Under the pieces are notes generated by a model. That model had not been told where the DNA came from. It saw nothing but the letters and a program-made list of their open reading frames with translations, and ran no database searches. Below are positions 16,444 through 26,206 of a stretch of DNA of 64,000 nucleotides, in pieces. Numbering within the stretch: the stretch's first letter is position 1; every line of letters starts with the position of its first letter. The translations under genes were made by a program, and so were the position numbers. The DNA is taken from positions 1 through 64,000 of the forward strand of contig NZ_JAHZTC010000022.1 of the NCBI RefSeq assembly GCF_019599265.1, written 5' to 3'. This DNA is from Pontibacter sp. HSC-14F20. GTDB taxonomy: Bacteria > Bacteroidota > Bacteroidia > Cytophagales > Hymenobacteraceae.

Positions 16444-17244
16444 CTACTGTTTTTTGTTCGGCACCAGGTTGTGTGCTGCCAGTTTCCAGTTACCGTCCAA
16501 CATTTTCCATACCTTTAGGTAATAGCCGGTTTCTTCCTGTTTGCCACTGTTGTGGGTATAGCTGCCGTAGGTATAGGCCAGATCAGCTGCTGATGACATA
16601 TCGTGCCCGAGGGTGGTATAATTAATGTTCCCGGCAGGCTCTATACGCAGCTCCTTATACCTGACAGGGTACTGACCCGCCCGGTAAATCAGGGTTTCGT
16701 CGTCATAAGGCTGCACCCGCAGCACATCTTTCTGTAGCAGGCTTTGCTCTGTTCCTTTGCTTGCTTTAACGCCAGCAGTTGGCTTGTATACCTCCGGCTT
16801 TACCTGATCTACCGGATAAGAACTCCCATGGTCGATGGCTACTTTCCACTGCCCGTCAGACTGTTTTTTCCACACCGACAGGTAAAAGCCCGCTCCTGCC
16901 GGCTGCTCCTCCGTCGGTTTGGCTCTAACTTCGTAAGGTCCGGTGGTATAGCCCCAGTCCAGGGAGCTGGAGATATCAGCATACACGGGATACCAGGAGA
17001 GTTTGGTACTGCTTTCCGGCCTGCTGCCATAGCCCTCTTTGCCGTTCACCGGTTCGGGCAGAAACACAATCGCGTCATCTGCCAAATACTCCAGAAAAGC
17101 CGCCCGTATACCTTTTTCCACAGAAGTTGTTGCAAAGCTTATTTCAGCTTCTACCAGCTCAGCAAGCGCTTTATCACGTTTCTGACACATACCTTGAAAA
17201 GCGTAGAGTAAAAACGGCAAGATCAGGAAAAGTAGTTTTTTCAT
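16444..17244 (-). CDS. Exported protein with two SnoaL/DUF4440-like domains
   Basis: A 266-residue secreted protein with signal peptide MKKLLFLILPFLLYAFQGMCQ. Residues about 27-145 resemble a DUF4440/NTF2-like cone fold (ISFATTSVEKGIRAAFLEYL, DDAIVFLPEPVNG, GFYLSVWKKQSDGQWKVAID). The second half repeats the end of that pattern (YTYGSYTHNSG, GYYLKVWKMLDGNWKLAAHN). No catalytic residues can be assigned. It is convergent with the RelA-like gene, and a terminator of the next upstream gene separates it from that gene. Confidence 0.7.
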   Translation of the reverse strand: MKKLLFLILPFLLYAFQGMCQKRDKALAELVEAEISFATTSVEKGIRAAFLEYLADDAIVFLPEPVNGKEGYGSRPESSTKLSWYPVYADISSSLDWGYTTGPYEVRAKPTEEQPAGAGFYLSVWKKQSDGQWKVAIDHGSSYPVDQVKPEVYKPTAGVKASKGTEQSLLQKDVLRVQPYDDETLIYRAGQYPVRYKELRIEPAGNINYTTLGHDMSSAADLAYTYGSYTHNSGKQEETGYYLKVWKMLDGNWKLAAHNLVPNKKQ

Positions 17245-17353
17245 AGTGAACAGGTATAGCTATCATAAATTTAACAGATATACGCTGTATACCTTCAGCT
17301 GTCAACTCATTTTAATAGCCACTTCACTTATAATATTACCTATACCTAAACGA

Positions 17354-17383
17354 AAAGGCCCGCCATTAATGACGGGCCTCTTT
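17354..17383 (-). terminator. Terminator of the DPP-IV gene
   Basis: Stem AGGCCCG/CGGGCCT (17356-17362 and 17373-17379), followed on the minus strand by TTTTCG. It lies 20 bases past the peptidase stop. Confidence 0.8.
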
Positions 17384-17402
17384 GTTCAGGTATAATTATT
17401 CC

Positions 17403-19640
17403 TTATTGATTCTGCGACTCTGTTGTTGGGTTGATCAGGTTGCGCTCCAGGAAATCGGTCATCATTTTGAAGCGGTGCAGGCTGGTGATGCCGCCACCCA
17501 CACCGTGGTTACGGTTCGGGTAGTAGAAGCTTTCGAACTGCTTGTTGGCGCTGATCAGGGCGTCCTGCATTTCTACTGCGTTCTGGAAGTGCACGTTGTC
17601 ATCGCCGGTTCCGTGGATCAGCAACAGCTTGCCCTGCAGTTTGTCAGCGAAGAACAGCGGTGAGTTATCGTCGTAACCCGATGCGTTCTCCTGTGGTGTT
17701 TTGAGGTAGCGTTCGGTATAGATCGTGTCGTAATAGCGCCAGTTCGTAACCGGAGCCACAGATATACCTGCTGCAAACACACCATTTCCTTTCGTCAGAC
17801 CAAGCAAAGTCATGTAGCCGCCATAGCTGTGACCCCAGATGCCGATGCGGTTTTTGTCTACGTACGACTGGTTGCCCAACCACTTGGCCGCTTCTATCTG
17901 GTCTTCAATTTCGTACTTGCCAAGGTTTGCATAAGTCACTTTCTTGAACTCAGCACCACGGGCACCTGTACCACGATTATCCACGCTCACTACTACAACG
18001 CCCTTGTTGGCCAGCACCTGGTACCACAGGTAGTTTGCACCGCCCCAGCTGTTGTTTACTGTCTGCGAGCCCGGGCCACCGTACACAAACATCAGTACCG
18101 GGTACTTCTTGTTTGGATCAAAATCAGTTGGTTTGATCATCCAGCCGTTCAGTTGCGTGCCGTCCTGAGTCTTCATGGTGAAGAACTCCTGCTTGGCGAT
18201 ATCATACTGGGCCAGCGTGTTTTTCAGTTTCTGGTTGTCTTCCAGCACTTTCACCAGTTTGCCGTCTTTGGCCGTATGCAGACCTACTGTAGGCACCTCG
18301 TTGGCAGCTGACTGGTAGTCGAGGAAGTATTTGAAGTCGTTGCTCATGTTCACGCGGTGCGTACCGGCTTTCTCAGTCAGGCGGGTTTTCTTCTTGCCTT
18401 TGCTGTTGATGCTGTACAGGTGGCGCTCCAGCGGAGACACCTCGGTTGACATGTAGAACAAGCGGTCGTTCTTCTCGTCGTAACCGATGTAGCTGCTCAT
18501 TTCCCAGTTGCCCTTCGTGATCTGGCGCACCAGCTTGCCGTTTATGTTGTGCAGGTATAGGTGGTTGAAGCCGTCTTTCTCAGAAGAATGAATGAAGTGC
18601 TTGCCATCTTTCAGGTATGTCAGGTCGTCGGTGATGTCGATGTAAGCTTTGTCTGTCTCTTTCAGCACCACGTTGGTTTTGCCGGTTGTGGCGTTGGCGT
18701 GCAGGATTTCCAGCGTGTTCTGCAGGCGGTTCATCTTCTGGATTGAAAGCAAGTTGCTGTCGTTGGTCCACTTGATGCGCGGCAGGTATATGTCCGTTTC
18801 GTTGCCGGTATCCATCTTCACCGTCTGGCCATTGCCCACGTTGTACACCGATACGGTTATGATAGAGTTGGCCTCACCGGCTTTCGGGTACTTGAATTTG
18901 TTGTCCTGCGGGTATAGCTCACCCCACATCTGCATGTTAAACTCCGGAACGTTAGTCTCATCGAAGGTATAGAAAGCGATCTTAGAGCCGTCTGGTGACC
19001 AGTGAAAGCCCTGTGCAAACGAGAATTCCTCCTCATATACCCAGTCCGCGTAGCCATTGATAATGGAGTTAAACTTACCTGTGTTGGTGATTTGCGTCTC
19101 CTTCATGCTGGCAAGGTCCACGAAGAACATGTTGCCTTCGCGCGCAAAAGCTACACGCTTGGCATCAGGAGAAAAAGTAGCGTACAGCTGCTTGCCGCCG
19201 TTGCTCAATTTGGTCAGTTTCTTGGAGGCGATATCATACACATAAAACTCCGCCTTGGAAGAGCGGCGGTAGATCTGCTCGCGCTCGGTAGAGAACAGCA
19301 CCTTTTTCTCGTCTGAACTAAAGGTATAGCCATCGAATTTGATCGGCTTGTTGCTGCCTTCCGGGTTCAGATCCTCGCCTTCAATGATCGTGTTCACCGG
19401 CTGGCCTGTCGTCACGTCGTAGCGTACAATGTCGTTCACGCTGTTTTTCTCGTCGGCTACCTGTGAGCTGTAGTAGCGGCCGTCGTTCATCCAGTTGACG
19501 CCGTACACCGATTTAGCCGAGAAGGTGCCCTTTCGGTAGATGTCCTCCAGCGTGACTTCTTTCTTCTGCTGTGCCTGCGCCACAAAGGTGAAGCAAAGGA
19601 GCACCACAGCCAGAAAATTGGTTTTAAGGTTGATATGCAT
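17403..19640 (-). CDS. Dipeptidyl peptidase IV (S9B serine peptidase)
   Basis: A 745-residue exported peptidase that removes N-terminal dipeptides, typically X-Pro/X-Ala. The signal peptide is MHINLKTNFLAVVLLCFTFVAQAQ. The beta-propeller covers about residues 40-490 and includes DWVYEEEFSFAQGF, the double-Glu motif that binds the substrate N-terminus. The C-terminal alpha/beta hydrolase carries S605 (WGHSYGGYM), D680 (GTGDDNVHF) and H712 (YPNRNHGVGGG). All catalytic parts are intact and the length is normal. Likely periplasmic; it serves peptide nutrition. It has its own terminator. Confidence 0.93.
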   Translation of the reverse strand: MHINLKTNFLAVVLLCFTFVAQAQQKKEVTLEDIYRKGTFSAKSVYGVNWMNDGRYYSSQVADEKNSVNDIVRYDVTTGQPVNTIIEGEDLNPEGSNKPIKFDGYTFSSDEKKVLFSTEREQIYRRSSKAEFYVYDIASKKLTKLSNGGKQLYATFSPDAKRVAFAREGNMFFVDLASMKETQITNTGKFNSIINGYADWVYEEEFSFAQGFHWSPDGSKIAFYTFDETNVPEFNMQMWGELYPQDNKFKYPKAGEANSIITVSVYNVGNGQTVKMDTGNETDIYLPRIKWTNDSNLLSIQKMNRLQNTLEILHANATTGKTNVVLKETDKAYIDITDDLTYLKDGKHFIHSSEKDGFNHLYLHNINGKLVRQITKGNWEMSSYIGYDEKNDRLFYMSTEVSPLERHLYSINSKGKKKTRLTEKAGTHRVNMSNDFKYFLDYQSAANEVPTVGLHTAKDGKLVKVLEDNQKLKNTLAQYDIAKQEFFTMKTQDGTQLNGWMIKPTDFDPNKKYPVLMFVYGGPGSQTVNNSWGGANYLWYQVLANKGVVVVSVDNRGTGARGAEFKKVTYANLGKYEIEDQIEAAKWLGNQSYVDKNRIGIWGHSYGGYMTLLGLTKGNGVFAAGISVAPVTNWRYYDTIYTERYLKTPQENASGYDDNSPLFFADKLQGKLLLIHGTGDDNVHFQNAVEMQDALISANKQFESFYYPNRNHGVGGGITSLHRFKMMTDFLERNLINPTTESQNQ

Positions 19641-19742
19641 GTGTATAAGGGTTATTAACGTTTAGTTTGCTAATTTATCAGAATAATGTGGTTTTGCCAT
19701 ACCTTGCTGCCAAAACCATATCGCACACAGGTATAGCCCAAC

Positions 19743-19773
19743 AAAAAAGCGGCTTCCCTCTCGGAATTGCCGC
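19743..19773 (-). terminator. Terminator of the FadL-like gene
   Basis: GCGGC/GCCGC (19749-19753, 19769-19773) with a T6 tract on the minus strand, 29 bases past the gene end. Confidence 0.65.
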
Positions 19774-19801
19774 CTTTCTGAAAACAGGAAAAAAATCTTG
19801 C

Positions 19802-21304
19802 TTAGAAGTTATAGCCGAAGGTCAGCAGCACCGTATTGAGCTTATCTTCAACATCTACCACCGGCACAAATACAGACGGATCGCTGAAGTTATACGGACT
19901 GTACAGGCTATTGGCTGTTGAGCTAGTAAAGGCAATATCAGCATAGTACTTGTTCAGGCGTATACCTGTGCCCAGCGTAAATGTGTTTATTTTGCCGTCA
20001 AAATCAGCGTTACGGTATGGGTCGCCGGTAATGGCATAGCCTGCCCTGAAACGGAACACTTCGTAGCGGCCCTCCGCTCCTATCTTAAAGTTAAGAGCTG
20101 ACTTATAATTGCCAGATATGCGGTCGTTCACGTTGCTGAAATAGCTGCTATTACCCCCAAAATCATCACTTTCGGAGTAACGGGCATTGGCATAATCTAC
20201 ATACTCAATGTCAGCTGCTATAAAACCATACTTCTGCAGGAAGAAAGCTACCCCACCCGATGCCCGGAAAGGTGTTTTCAACTTATAAGAGAACTCGCCC
20301 GGAAGCTCTGCTTCATCATAATTTTCTCCTGGCAAAAACTGGCTGTACATGGACCGCTGATAGGTATCATTGAAGTTGTACAGCGTCGGAGTCTGGATCG
20401 AAGCTCCTAATCGGATAACGTCGGAAGGGCGAGCGATTATACCTAATTTCAGATTAACGCCTGTGCCGCGTGTTCTGTATTCGTCGCGCAGCTCCAGACT
20501 GGTAAAATCAGAATTGGCACTTCCTTCCGCTTCTCTGAATATACGCTCCTGTCTGAAGTCAGAAGTGACCACACCAAGCGAAGCTCCCAGGTATATTTTG
20601 TCGCGGTAACTGGTACCACCCGCTATATCGATCTGGTTCTGAGATCCTCTTCTGATGATCTCTTCTGATTGACTGATATCACCCTCACGATAGGTAGGTA
20701 TAGCAAAACCGTCTTCGTCAAAATCAAACAGGAAGGTACCAAATGCCAGGCCCTCCAAGCTCGTAATTCCATTGTCGAACTCATTATTTAAATCGGTTTC
20801 CGTGCGGCCACGCAGGTTTGCCTGTTCAGTGAAGTACTCCACTATAGTCGGATCTTGTCCGCCGGCGGTGTTGCGGTATGAAGTTCTGTTATTAAAATTA
20901 TTGAGTCTGCTGAAGCTTATACCGAAAGTGCCACCGCGCCAGTCGCTGTTTTCGTTGGACTGTCGGTCAGCAAACACAAGGCCGATATGGGGCACACTTA
21001 CGTTGTTACGCTCATCATTAGTAGAAATGCCCCCGACACGTCCTGTTGAAGTGGAGAAGCCAAGGCCTGGCGTAATGCTGAATTCCGAGCGCCTAAACAT
21101 TCCTAGTCCGGCGGGGTTTGAAGACATGGTAGACACATCCGCTCCGAGTGCTGTTTGTGCTCCTCCTATACCTTGGATGCGTGCGGATCCGGTGAGACCG
21201 TAACGGGTGTAGCGCAGTGCGTCTACCTCGTCCTGGGCAAAAGCGGTCCCGCCCCAGCCCAGCATCAGTGCCAGGCTGGCCGAAACAATCTTGGTAATTT
21301 TCAT
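19802..21304 (-). CDS. FadL/OmpP1-family outer-membrane transport protein
   Basis: A 500-residue outer-membrane barrel for hydrophobic compounds. Signal peptide MKITKIVSASLALMLGWGGTAFAQ is followed by the N-terminal hatch region. ARIQGIGGAQTALGADVSTMS then SNPAGLGMFRRSEFSITPGL matches the FadL-family 'NPAG' plug motif. The remainder is amphipathic strands ending LLTFGYNF with a terminal Phe, as needed for Bam insertion. Substrate is not predictable. It ends with a terminator and starts 18 bases from the end of the low-complexity lipoprotein gene, so the two may be cotranscribed. Confidence 0.85.
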   Translation of the reverse strand: MKITKIVSASLALMLGWGGTAFAQDEVDALRYTRYGLTGSARIQGIGGAQTALGADVSTMSSNPAGLGMFRRSEFSITPGLGFSTSTGRVGGISTNDERNNVSVPHIGLVFADRQSNENSDWRGGTFGISFSRLNNFNNRTSYRNTAGGQDPTIVEYFTEQANLRGRTETDLNNEFDNGITSLEGLAFGTFLFDFDEDGFAIPTYREGDISQSEEIIRRGSQNQIDIAGGTSYRDKIYLGASLGVVTSDFRQERIFREAEGSANSDFTSLELRDEYRTRGTGVNLKLGIIARPSDVIRLGASIQTPTLYNFNDTYQRSMYSQFLPGENYDEAELPGEFSYKLKTPFRASGGVAFFLQKYGFIAADIEYVDYANARYSESDDFGGNSSYFSNVNDRISGNYKSALNFKIGAEGRYEVFRFRAGYAITGDPYRNADFDGKINTFTLGTGIRLNKYYADIAFTSSTANSLYSPYNFSDPSVFVPVVDVEDKLNTVLLTFGYNF

Positions 21305-21322
21305 GGATTAGTGGGTTTGTGT

Positions 21323-22618
21323 TTAGTTTCCTCCTCTGTTTCCACGGCCACCGCCGCTTGAGTTAGAGCCGCTCGAGTTAGAACGTACTGGCGGACTAGA
21401 TGTACCGGAACTTCTGGTTGGTGGTGAGTAACTCGGCTGTGAGCGCTGTACCGGCGCACTACGCTCATAGCTTGGCTGCGAACGTTGCACCGGCTGGCTA
21501 CGCTGGTAGCTTGGTTGTGAACGCTGAACCGGCTCGCGCTGAATCTGCTGACGCTGCACCGGCTGTTGTATTCTTTCCTGGCGCTGCGTAGGCTGCTGTA
21601 TACGCTGCTGGCGCTCCACTGGTCGTGGCTGCGTAGCTGGCGATACGTTACGCTCTCTGGACTGATTGATGCGCTGCACTGGCTGCTGCCCTTCCGGCTG
21701 CTGACGCGATGGTCTCACCTGGCCGCTTTGCGGATCGTAACCACGGTTTGTAGTGGCTGGTCTGGCTGGCAAAGTACGACCCGTGTTTTCTTCTGTCTTA
21801 ATTTCCTGACCTCTCACATTTGTATTGCCAGTGGCACGCTCTGTTCTACCTGGGCGGGCATAATCAGCACCTTGTGTGGCACGCTGCTCGTTTCTGGTAG
21901 ACTCTGATCGGTTTGGTCGGCCCACTACACGCTCCGGGTTGCCTGTTGCCGGCACAACACTGCGCTCGCCACGCGGCCCGTACTGCACCTGACGCTGCTG
22001 CACAATTACCGGACGGTCATATATAAAGCGGTTTCCGCCGTAATAGCCTCGGTTATACCCATGGTAGTAGCCGCTATAGTAGTTATTATATGGCCCGTAC
22101 CTGTTGCCCCAGAATGGATCATACATACCGTAATGATGTCCCCAGCGGTTCCAGCCAGAGCCCCAGCCCATACCTAATCCGATACTTACACGCAATCCGC
22201 TTCCTCTATGCATGAACGGATCGTAGATGAAGGGATCATAGAAAGGATCGTAGTAGTAGGGATCATAAAAAGGACTTACCCGGCGATGCACATAAGCACT
22301 TGACCAATAAGGATCTACATAAGCATAATTCGTGTTATTCCAGGTTGCCTGCGGGCGATAGGTACGACCGTCGTAGTACTCATCGGCGGCGTAGTTTTGC
22401 GTCACATCACCAGTAGCGGCCTGCTGATTTTCCTCTGCAGGAGCGTACTGCTGCTGTTGGGAAGCTTGTGCCTGAGGTTGCACATATTCGGTACGGTCTG
22501 ATGAGCTGTAATACATATCATCATACTCCGTCGATTGCATAGCTACCGGGCTGCTGCAACCAACTGCGAAAAGTGCAATCACAGGGGCTATTGCGGTGTA
22601 TATGTTTAATTTTTTCAT
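21323..22618 (-). CDS. Low-complexity lipoprotein rich in Tyr/Asp/Pro and Gln/Arg/Ser repeats
   Basis: A 431-residue protein with lipoprotein signal MKKLNIYTAIAPVIALFAVGC. Three segments follow: an acidic Gln-rich part; an aromatic part with repeated DPF/DPY (YDPYYYDPFYDPFIYDPF) and glycine; and a basic Gln/Pro/Arg part with tandem copies related to PVQRSQPSYERSAP near its end (DNA 21430-21640), closing in SSGGGRGNRGGN. No enzyme domain is recognised. It could be a surface coat or matrix-binding protein. The repeats make it a likely site of length variation. It precedes the FadL-like gene by 18 bases. Confidence 0.75.
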   Translation of the reverse strand: MKKLNIYTAIAPVIALFAVGCSSPVAMQSTEYDDMYYSSSDRTEYVQPQAQASQQQQYAPAEENQQAATGDVTQNYAADEYYDGRTYRPQATWNNTNYAYVDPYWSSAYVHRRVSPFYDPYYYDPFYDPFIYDPFMHRGSGLRVSIGLGMGWGSGWNRWGHHYGMYDPFWGNRYGPYNNYYSGYYHGYNRGYYGGNRFIYDRPVIVQQRQVQYGPRGERSVVPATGNPERVVGRPNRSESTRNEQRATQGADYARPGRTERATGNTNVRGQEIKTEENTGRTLPARPATTNRGYDPQSGQVRPSRQQPEGQQPVQRINQSRERNVSPATQPRPVERQQRIQQPTQRQERIQQPVQRQQIQREPVQRSQPSYQRSQPVQRSQPSYERSAPVQRSQPSYSPPTRSSGTSSPPVRSNSSGSNSSGGGRGNRGGN

Positions 22619-22703
22619 GGCCTTCTGTGTTTCTAAAATGCTTCTATATCAAAGATATAAACACAATAGCGCAAAACCTTATCAATAGTATAATATATTA
22701 ACG

Positions 22704-22711
22704 TAATTTTG
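22704..22711 (+). promoter_or_regulatory. -7 element for proS
   Basis: TAATTTTG matches TAnnTTTG in the AT-rich spacer between divergent genes; the leader before the ATG at 22806 would be about 85 bases. The -33 box is not obvious. Confidence 0.4.
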
Positions 22712-22805
22712 AGCCAGAATGATATTAAATCTTCACTATGTGGATAGCAATATTCATTCCAAAAAGATTAACAATTACTGATATAAGATAAATATTTTTT
22801 TTAAC

Positions 22806-24284
22806 ATGAGCAAAGGGCTGCCAAAAAGAAGCGAAGACTACTCGCAATGGTACAACGAGCTGGTAAAAAAAGCCGGTTTAGCAGAAAATTCTGCTGTGCG
22901 CGGCTGCATGGTAATTAAACCTTACGGTTACGCCATCTGGGAAAAGATGCAACGTCAGCTAGACGATATGTTTAAGGCCACTGGCCACGAAAACGCCTAT
23001 TTCCCGCTTTTTGTACCTAAGAGCTTGTTTGAGGCAGAAGAACAGAATGCCGAAGGTTTTGCCAAGGAGTGCGCCGTAGTAACACACTACCGCCTGCAGG
23101 CAGACCCTGATAAACCAGGCAAACTGCGCGTGGACCCAAATGCTAAACTCGAAGAAGAGCTAATTGTTCGACCAACATCTGAGGCTGTAATCTGGAACAC
23201 TTACAAAGGCTGGATCCAGAGCTACCGTGACCTGCCTATCCTAGTGAACCAGTGGGCAAACGTAGTACGCTGGGAGATGCGCACGCGCTTGTTCCTGCGC
23301 ACGGCTGAGTTCCTATGGCAGGAAGGCCATACGGCCCACGCCACTGCTGAGGAAGCCATTGCAGAGACAAAGCAGATGCTGGAGGTATACGCCACTTTTG
23401 CGGAGCAATTCATTGCCCTGCCGGTTATACGTGGTGTGAAGACGCCAAGTGAACGCTTCGCCGGCGCCCTCGACACCTACTGCATCGAAGGTTTGATGCA
23501 GGACGGCAAGGCGCTGCAGGCTGGCACTTCCCACTTCCTGGGGCAAAATTTTGCAGAGGCATTTGATGTGAAGTTTGCCACGAAAGAAGGAGGTTTGGAG
23601 TACGTATGGGGCACTTCGTGGGGTGTGAGTACACGCCTGATGGGGGCGCTCGTAATGGCCCACTCCGACGACGAAGGTTTGGTATTACCTCCAAAACTTG
23701 CTCCTATCCAAGTGGTGATCGTACCGATCTACAAAGGAGAAGAGCAACTAGCCCGGATCAGTAAGAAGGTACTTCAGTTGAAGAAGGAGTTGGAGGCCAA
23801 AGGTATCAGTGTGAAGTTCGATGACCGTGACACTGAGCGCCCTGGCTTTAAGTTTGCCGAATGGGAACTGAAGGGTGTACCAGTACGTCTGGCCATCGGA
23901 GCCCGCGACCTGGAGAACGGCACGGCCGAAGTGGCCCGCCGCGACACCAAAGAAAAGAGCACCCAGCCATTCGACAGCCTGGCAACCTACATACCTGCCC
24001 TGCTCGACGAGATCCAGGAAAACATCTATAACAGAGCATTAAACTTCCGTGAGGAGAACACAACCAAGGTAGATAGCTACGAGGAGTTTAAGCAGGTGCT
24101 CGAAACCAAAGGCGGCTTCGTGCTAGCCCCTTGGGATGGCACCGCCGAGACAGAAGAGCGCATCAAGGAAGAAACCAAAGCTACGATCCGCTGCATCGCC
24201 CTCGATACACCTGAAGAAGACGGTGTTGACATGATCACAGGCAAGCCATCGAAGCAACGCGTATACTTTGCGAAGGCTTATTAA
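22806..24284 (+). CDS. proS: Prolyl-tRNA synthetase (archaeal/eukaryal type)
   Basis: A 492-residue class II synthetase that charges tRNA-Pro. Class II motifs are visible: [20 protein letters not shown] and, for motif 2, [20 protein letters not shown] followed by [10 protein letters not shown]. The anticodon-binding domain begins near residue 295 ([17 protein letters not shown]), and the extra C-terminal zinc-binding-like domain ends in AKAY. The absence of an editing insertion and the C-terminal extension place it in the short ProS-type-3 group common in Bacteroidota. Start ATG 22806 follows a TTTTTTTTAAC stretch with no clear Shine-Dalgarno, as is usual in this phylum. Confidence 0.96.
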   Translation: MSKGLPKRSEDYSQWYNELVKKAGLAENSAVRGCMVIKPYGYAIWEKMQRQLDDMFKATGHENAYFPLFVPKSLFEAEEQNAEGFAKECAVVTHYRLQADPDKPGKLRVDPNAKLEEELIVRPTSEAVIWNTYKGWIQSYRDLPILVNQWANVVRWEMRTRLFLRTAEFLWQEGHTAHATAEEAIAETKQMLEVYATFAEQFIALPVIRGVKTPSERFAGALDTYCIEGLMQDGKALQAGTSHFLGQNFAEAFDVKFATKEGGLEYVWGTSWGVSTRLMGALVMAHSDDEGLVLPPKLAPIQVVIVPIYKGEEQLARISKKVLQLKKELEAKGISVKFDDRDTERPGFKFAEWELKGVPVRLAIGARDLENGTAEVARRDTKEKSTQPFDSLATYIPALLDEIQENIYNRALNFREENTTKVDSYEEFKQVLETKGGFVLAPWDGTAETEERIKEETKATIRCIALDTPEEDGVDMITGKPSKQRVYFAKAY

Positions 24285-24316
24285 TTGCTGATTGCTTTTT
24301 AATTGCTGATTGCTTT
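24283..24316 (+). repeat. Two tandem copies of AATTGCTGATTGCTTT
   Basis: Copies at 24283-24298 and 24301-24316 lie directly on the proS stop codon and are followed by CGGCAATCAG, which can pair with the second copy. Function unknown. Confidence 0.6.
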
Positions 24317-24332
24317 CGGCAATCAGATTTTA

Positions 24333-24373
24333 AAAGCGCCACACCCCTTCTTAGGATGTGGCGCTTTCTTTTT
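24333..24373 (+). terminator. Terminator of proS
   Basis: AAAGCGCCACA (24333-24343) pairs with TGTGGCGCTTT (24357-24367), followed by CTTTTT. Confidence 0.85.
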
Positions 24374-24457
24374 GAATGGTTCCTATACCTTTTGCACACT
24401 CGACAGCTAACAATCAACAATAAATTCACTATATTTACCTAAACCTACCCTTAAACT

Positions 24458-24931
24458 ATGCTCTTAGACTGGCTTACAGTAGTGCTGCTTATCGGCATCG
24501 GTCTTGTCCTGATCGTAGTGGAGCTCATCTTTGTGCCGGGCATCACCATTGTAGGTATACTGGGCTTTATACTGGTAGTTGTAGGCGTCTGGATCAGCTA
24601 TGCGGCGCTCGGCACAGAAACTGGGCATCTCGTACTGACTGGCTCGGTCCTGGCTGGTGGGGTAGCGCTTTTCTATAGTTTCAGGTCGGAGGCCTGGTCG
24701 CGGTTCGCGCTCAAAGACAGCAACAAAAGCCGTGTGAACGAGGAGGATCCACACCTGCTGGAGGTAGGTGAAGAAGGTATAACCGTATCGGCGCTTCGTC
24801 CGCAGGGCACGGCCATTTTTAAGGAGCGGCGCCATGAGGTACAGACAACTGGCAATTTCCTGCCACCCACTACGCCTGTGCGCATCATCAAAATAGTAGC
24901 GAATAAAATCACAGTAGAAGCAATTACCTAA
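24458..24931 (+). CDS. nfeD: NfeD-family membrane protein
   Basis: A 157-residue short NfeD without the ClpP-like protease part. Two to three hydrophobic helices (LTVVLLIGIGLVLIVVELIF, ITIVGILGFILVVVGVWISY, then LVLTGSVLAGGVALFY) lead to a C-terminal OB-fold (EEGITVSALRPQGTAIF to KITVEAIT). It is the usual partner of floA, which starts 9 bases later, so the two form one operon that organises membrane microdomains. Short NfeD proteins are thought to assist flotillin assembly. Confidence 0.88.
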   Translation: MLLDWLTVVLLIGIGLVLIVVELIFVPGITIVGILGFILVVVGVWISYAALGTETGHLVLTGSVLAGGVALFYSFRSEAWSRFALKDSNKSRVNEEDPHLLEVGEEGITVSALRPQGTAIFKERRHEVQTTGNFLPPTTPVRIIKIVANKITVEAIT

Positions 24932-24940
24932 AACAACTCA

Positions 24941-25927
24941 ATGGAAAATTTTTCACTCTTATTCCTCATTGCGGGCGGCATCATCCTGCTGTTCATCTTC
25001 TTATACTTTGTGCCGATCAGCCTCTGGATCACGGCCCTGTTCTCGGGCGTAAAAGTTGGCTTGCTGGAGCTGGTGTTCATGCGCATCCGTAAGGTACCGC
25101 CAAGTCTCATCGTCAATTCCATGATCAATGCAACCAAGGCAGGTATAGACGTGACCACCACCGAACTTGAAACTCACTACCTGGCAGGCGGCAACGTACC
25201 TAACGTTATCCGGGCGCTCATCTCAGCTGACAAAGCCAATATTCCGCTTTCCTTTAAGCAGGCCACAGCCATTGACCTGGCAGGCCGCGACGTGTTTGAG
25301 GCCGTAACAACTTCTGTAAATCCGAAAGTGATCAATACGCCAAACGTAGCCGCGGTAGCGCAGGACGGTATACAGCTCATCGCTAAAGCCCGTGTAACGG
25401 TGCGCGCTAACATTATGCAACTGGTAGGTGGTGCTGGTGAGGAGACGATTCTGGCTCGTGTGGGTGAGGGTATCGTGACATCCATCGGTTCATCTGCATC
25501 GCATAAGAGCGTGCTGGAAAACCCAGACATGATCTCAAAACTGGTACTACAGAAAGGTTTGGATGCAGGCACCGCTTACGAAATCCTGTCTATTGATATT
25601 GCTGACATTGACGTGGGTGAGAACATCGGTGCAAAACTGCAGATAGACCAGGCTGGAGCCGACCTGAAAGTAGCCGAAGCGAAAGCTGAAGAGCGCCGTG
25701 CTATGGCCGTTGCCGTGGAGCAGGAAATGAAAGCCAAAGCACAGGAAGCACGCGCCTCCGTTATCGCAGCCGAAGTTGAGATTCCGCAGGCCATCGCAGC
25801 AGCTTTCCGCAGCGGCAACCTCGGCATCATGGACTATTACAAGATGCAGAACATCCAGTCTGACACTGACATGCGCAACTCTATTGCCAACCCTAGTCAG
25901 GGCGGACCAAACAAACCGAAGGAATAG
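24941..25927 (+). CDS. floA: Flotillin-like protein FloA
   Basis: A 328-residue membrane scaffold protein. An N-terminal hydrophobic hairpin ([20 protein letters not shown], then [20 protein letters not shown]) is followed by an SPFH-like domain ([40 protein letters not shown]) and a Glu/Ala-rich coiled coil near 240-290 ([20 protein letters not shown]). The end [17 protein letters not shown] tail is polar. Length matches FloA/YqfA (about 330). It follows nfeD and ends in a very strong terminator. Confidence 0.93.
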   Translation: MENFSLLFLIAGGIILLFIFLYFVPISLWITALFSGVKVGLLELVFMRIRKVPPSLIVNSMINATKAGIDVTTTELETHYLAGGNVPNVIRALISADKANIPLSFKQATAIDLAGRDVFEAVTTSVNPKVINTPNVAAVAQDGIQLIAKARVTVRANIMQLVGGAGEETILARVGEGIVTSIGSSASHKSVLENPDMISKLVLQKGLDAGTAYEILSIDIADIDVGENIGAKLQIDQAGADLKVAEAKAEERRAMAVAVEQEMKAKAQEARASVIAAEVEIPQAIAAAFRSGNLGIMDYYKMQNIQSDTDMRNSIANPSQGGPNKPKE

Positions 25928-25940
25928 ATTTTTTGCTCGC

Positions 25941-25987
25941 AAAAAAACAGCGGCTATACCTGCATCAGGTATAGCCGCTGTTTTTTT
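25941..25987 (+). terminator. Strong bidirectional terminator of floA carrying an inverted AGGTATA pair
   Basis: A perfect 22-bp stem (25941-25962 with 25966-25987) closes on a 3-base loop CAT, with A7 before and T7 after. The stem contains CTATACCTG on one arm and CAGGTATAG on the other, so the genome-wide heptamer is built into the terminator. Confidence 0.93.
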
Positions 25988-26142
25988 GGCCAATTGATAC
26001 AGACAGGTTTTGTATACTTTCTGTATGGCTTATGCCACGAGTAATGCACGACTACCTTAATCCAGTTGGCGGTAACAGCCATAACAGGCTGCAACGTACA
26101 CAGGGCATGCAGCACAGGTATTCCTATACCTGCTACTAAAAA

Positions 26143-26177
26143 CGAAAGCCCGCAGCGTTTATGGCTGCGGGCTTTCG
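26143..26177 (-). terminator. Terminator of the lipoprotein gene that follows
   Basis: CGAAAGCCCGCAGC (26143-26156) pairs perfectly with GCTGCGGGCTTTCG (26164-26177); on the minus strand it is followed by a TTTTTA tract. Confidence 0.85.
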
Positions 26178-26206
26178 TCCGTTTATGCGTTACGTCAATT
26201 TAAATC

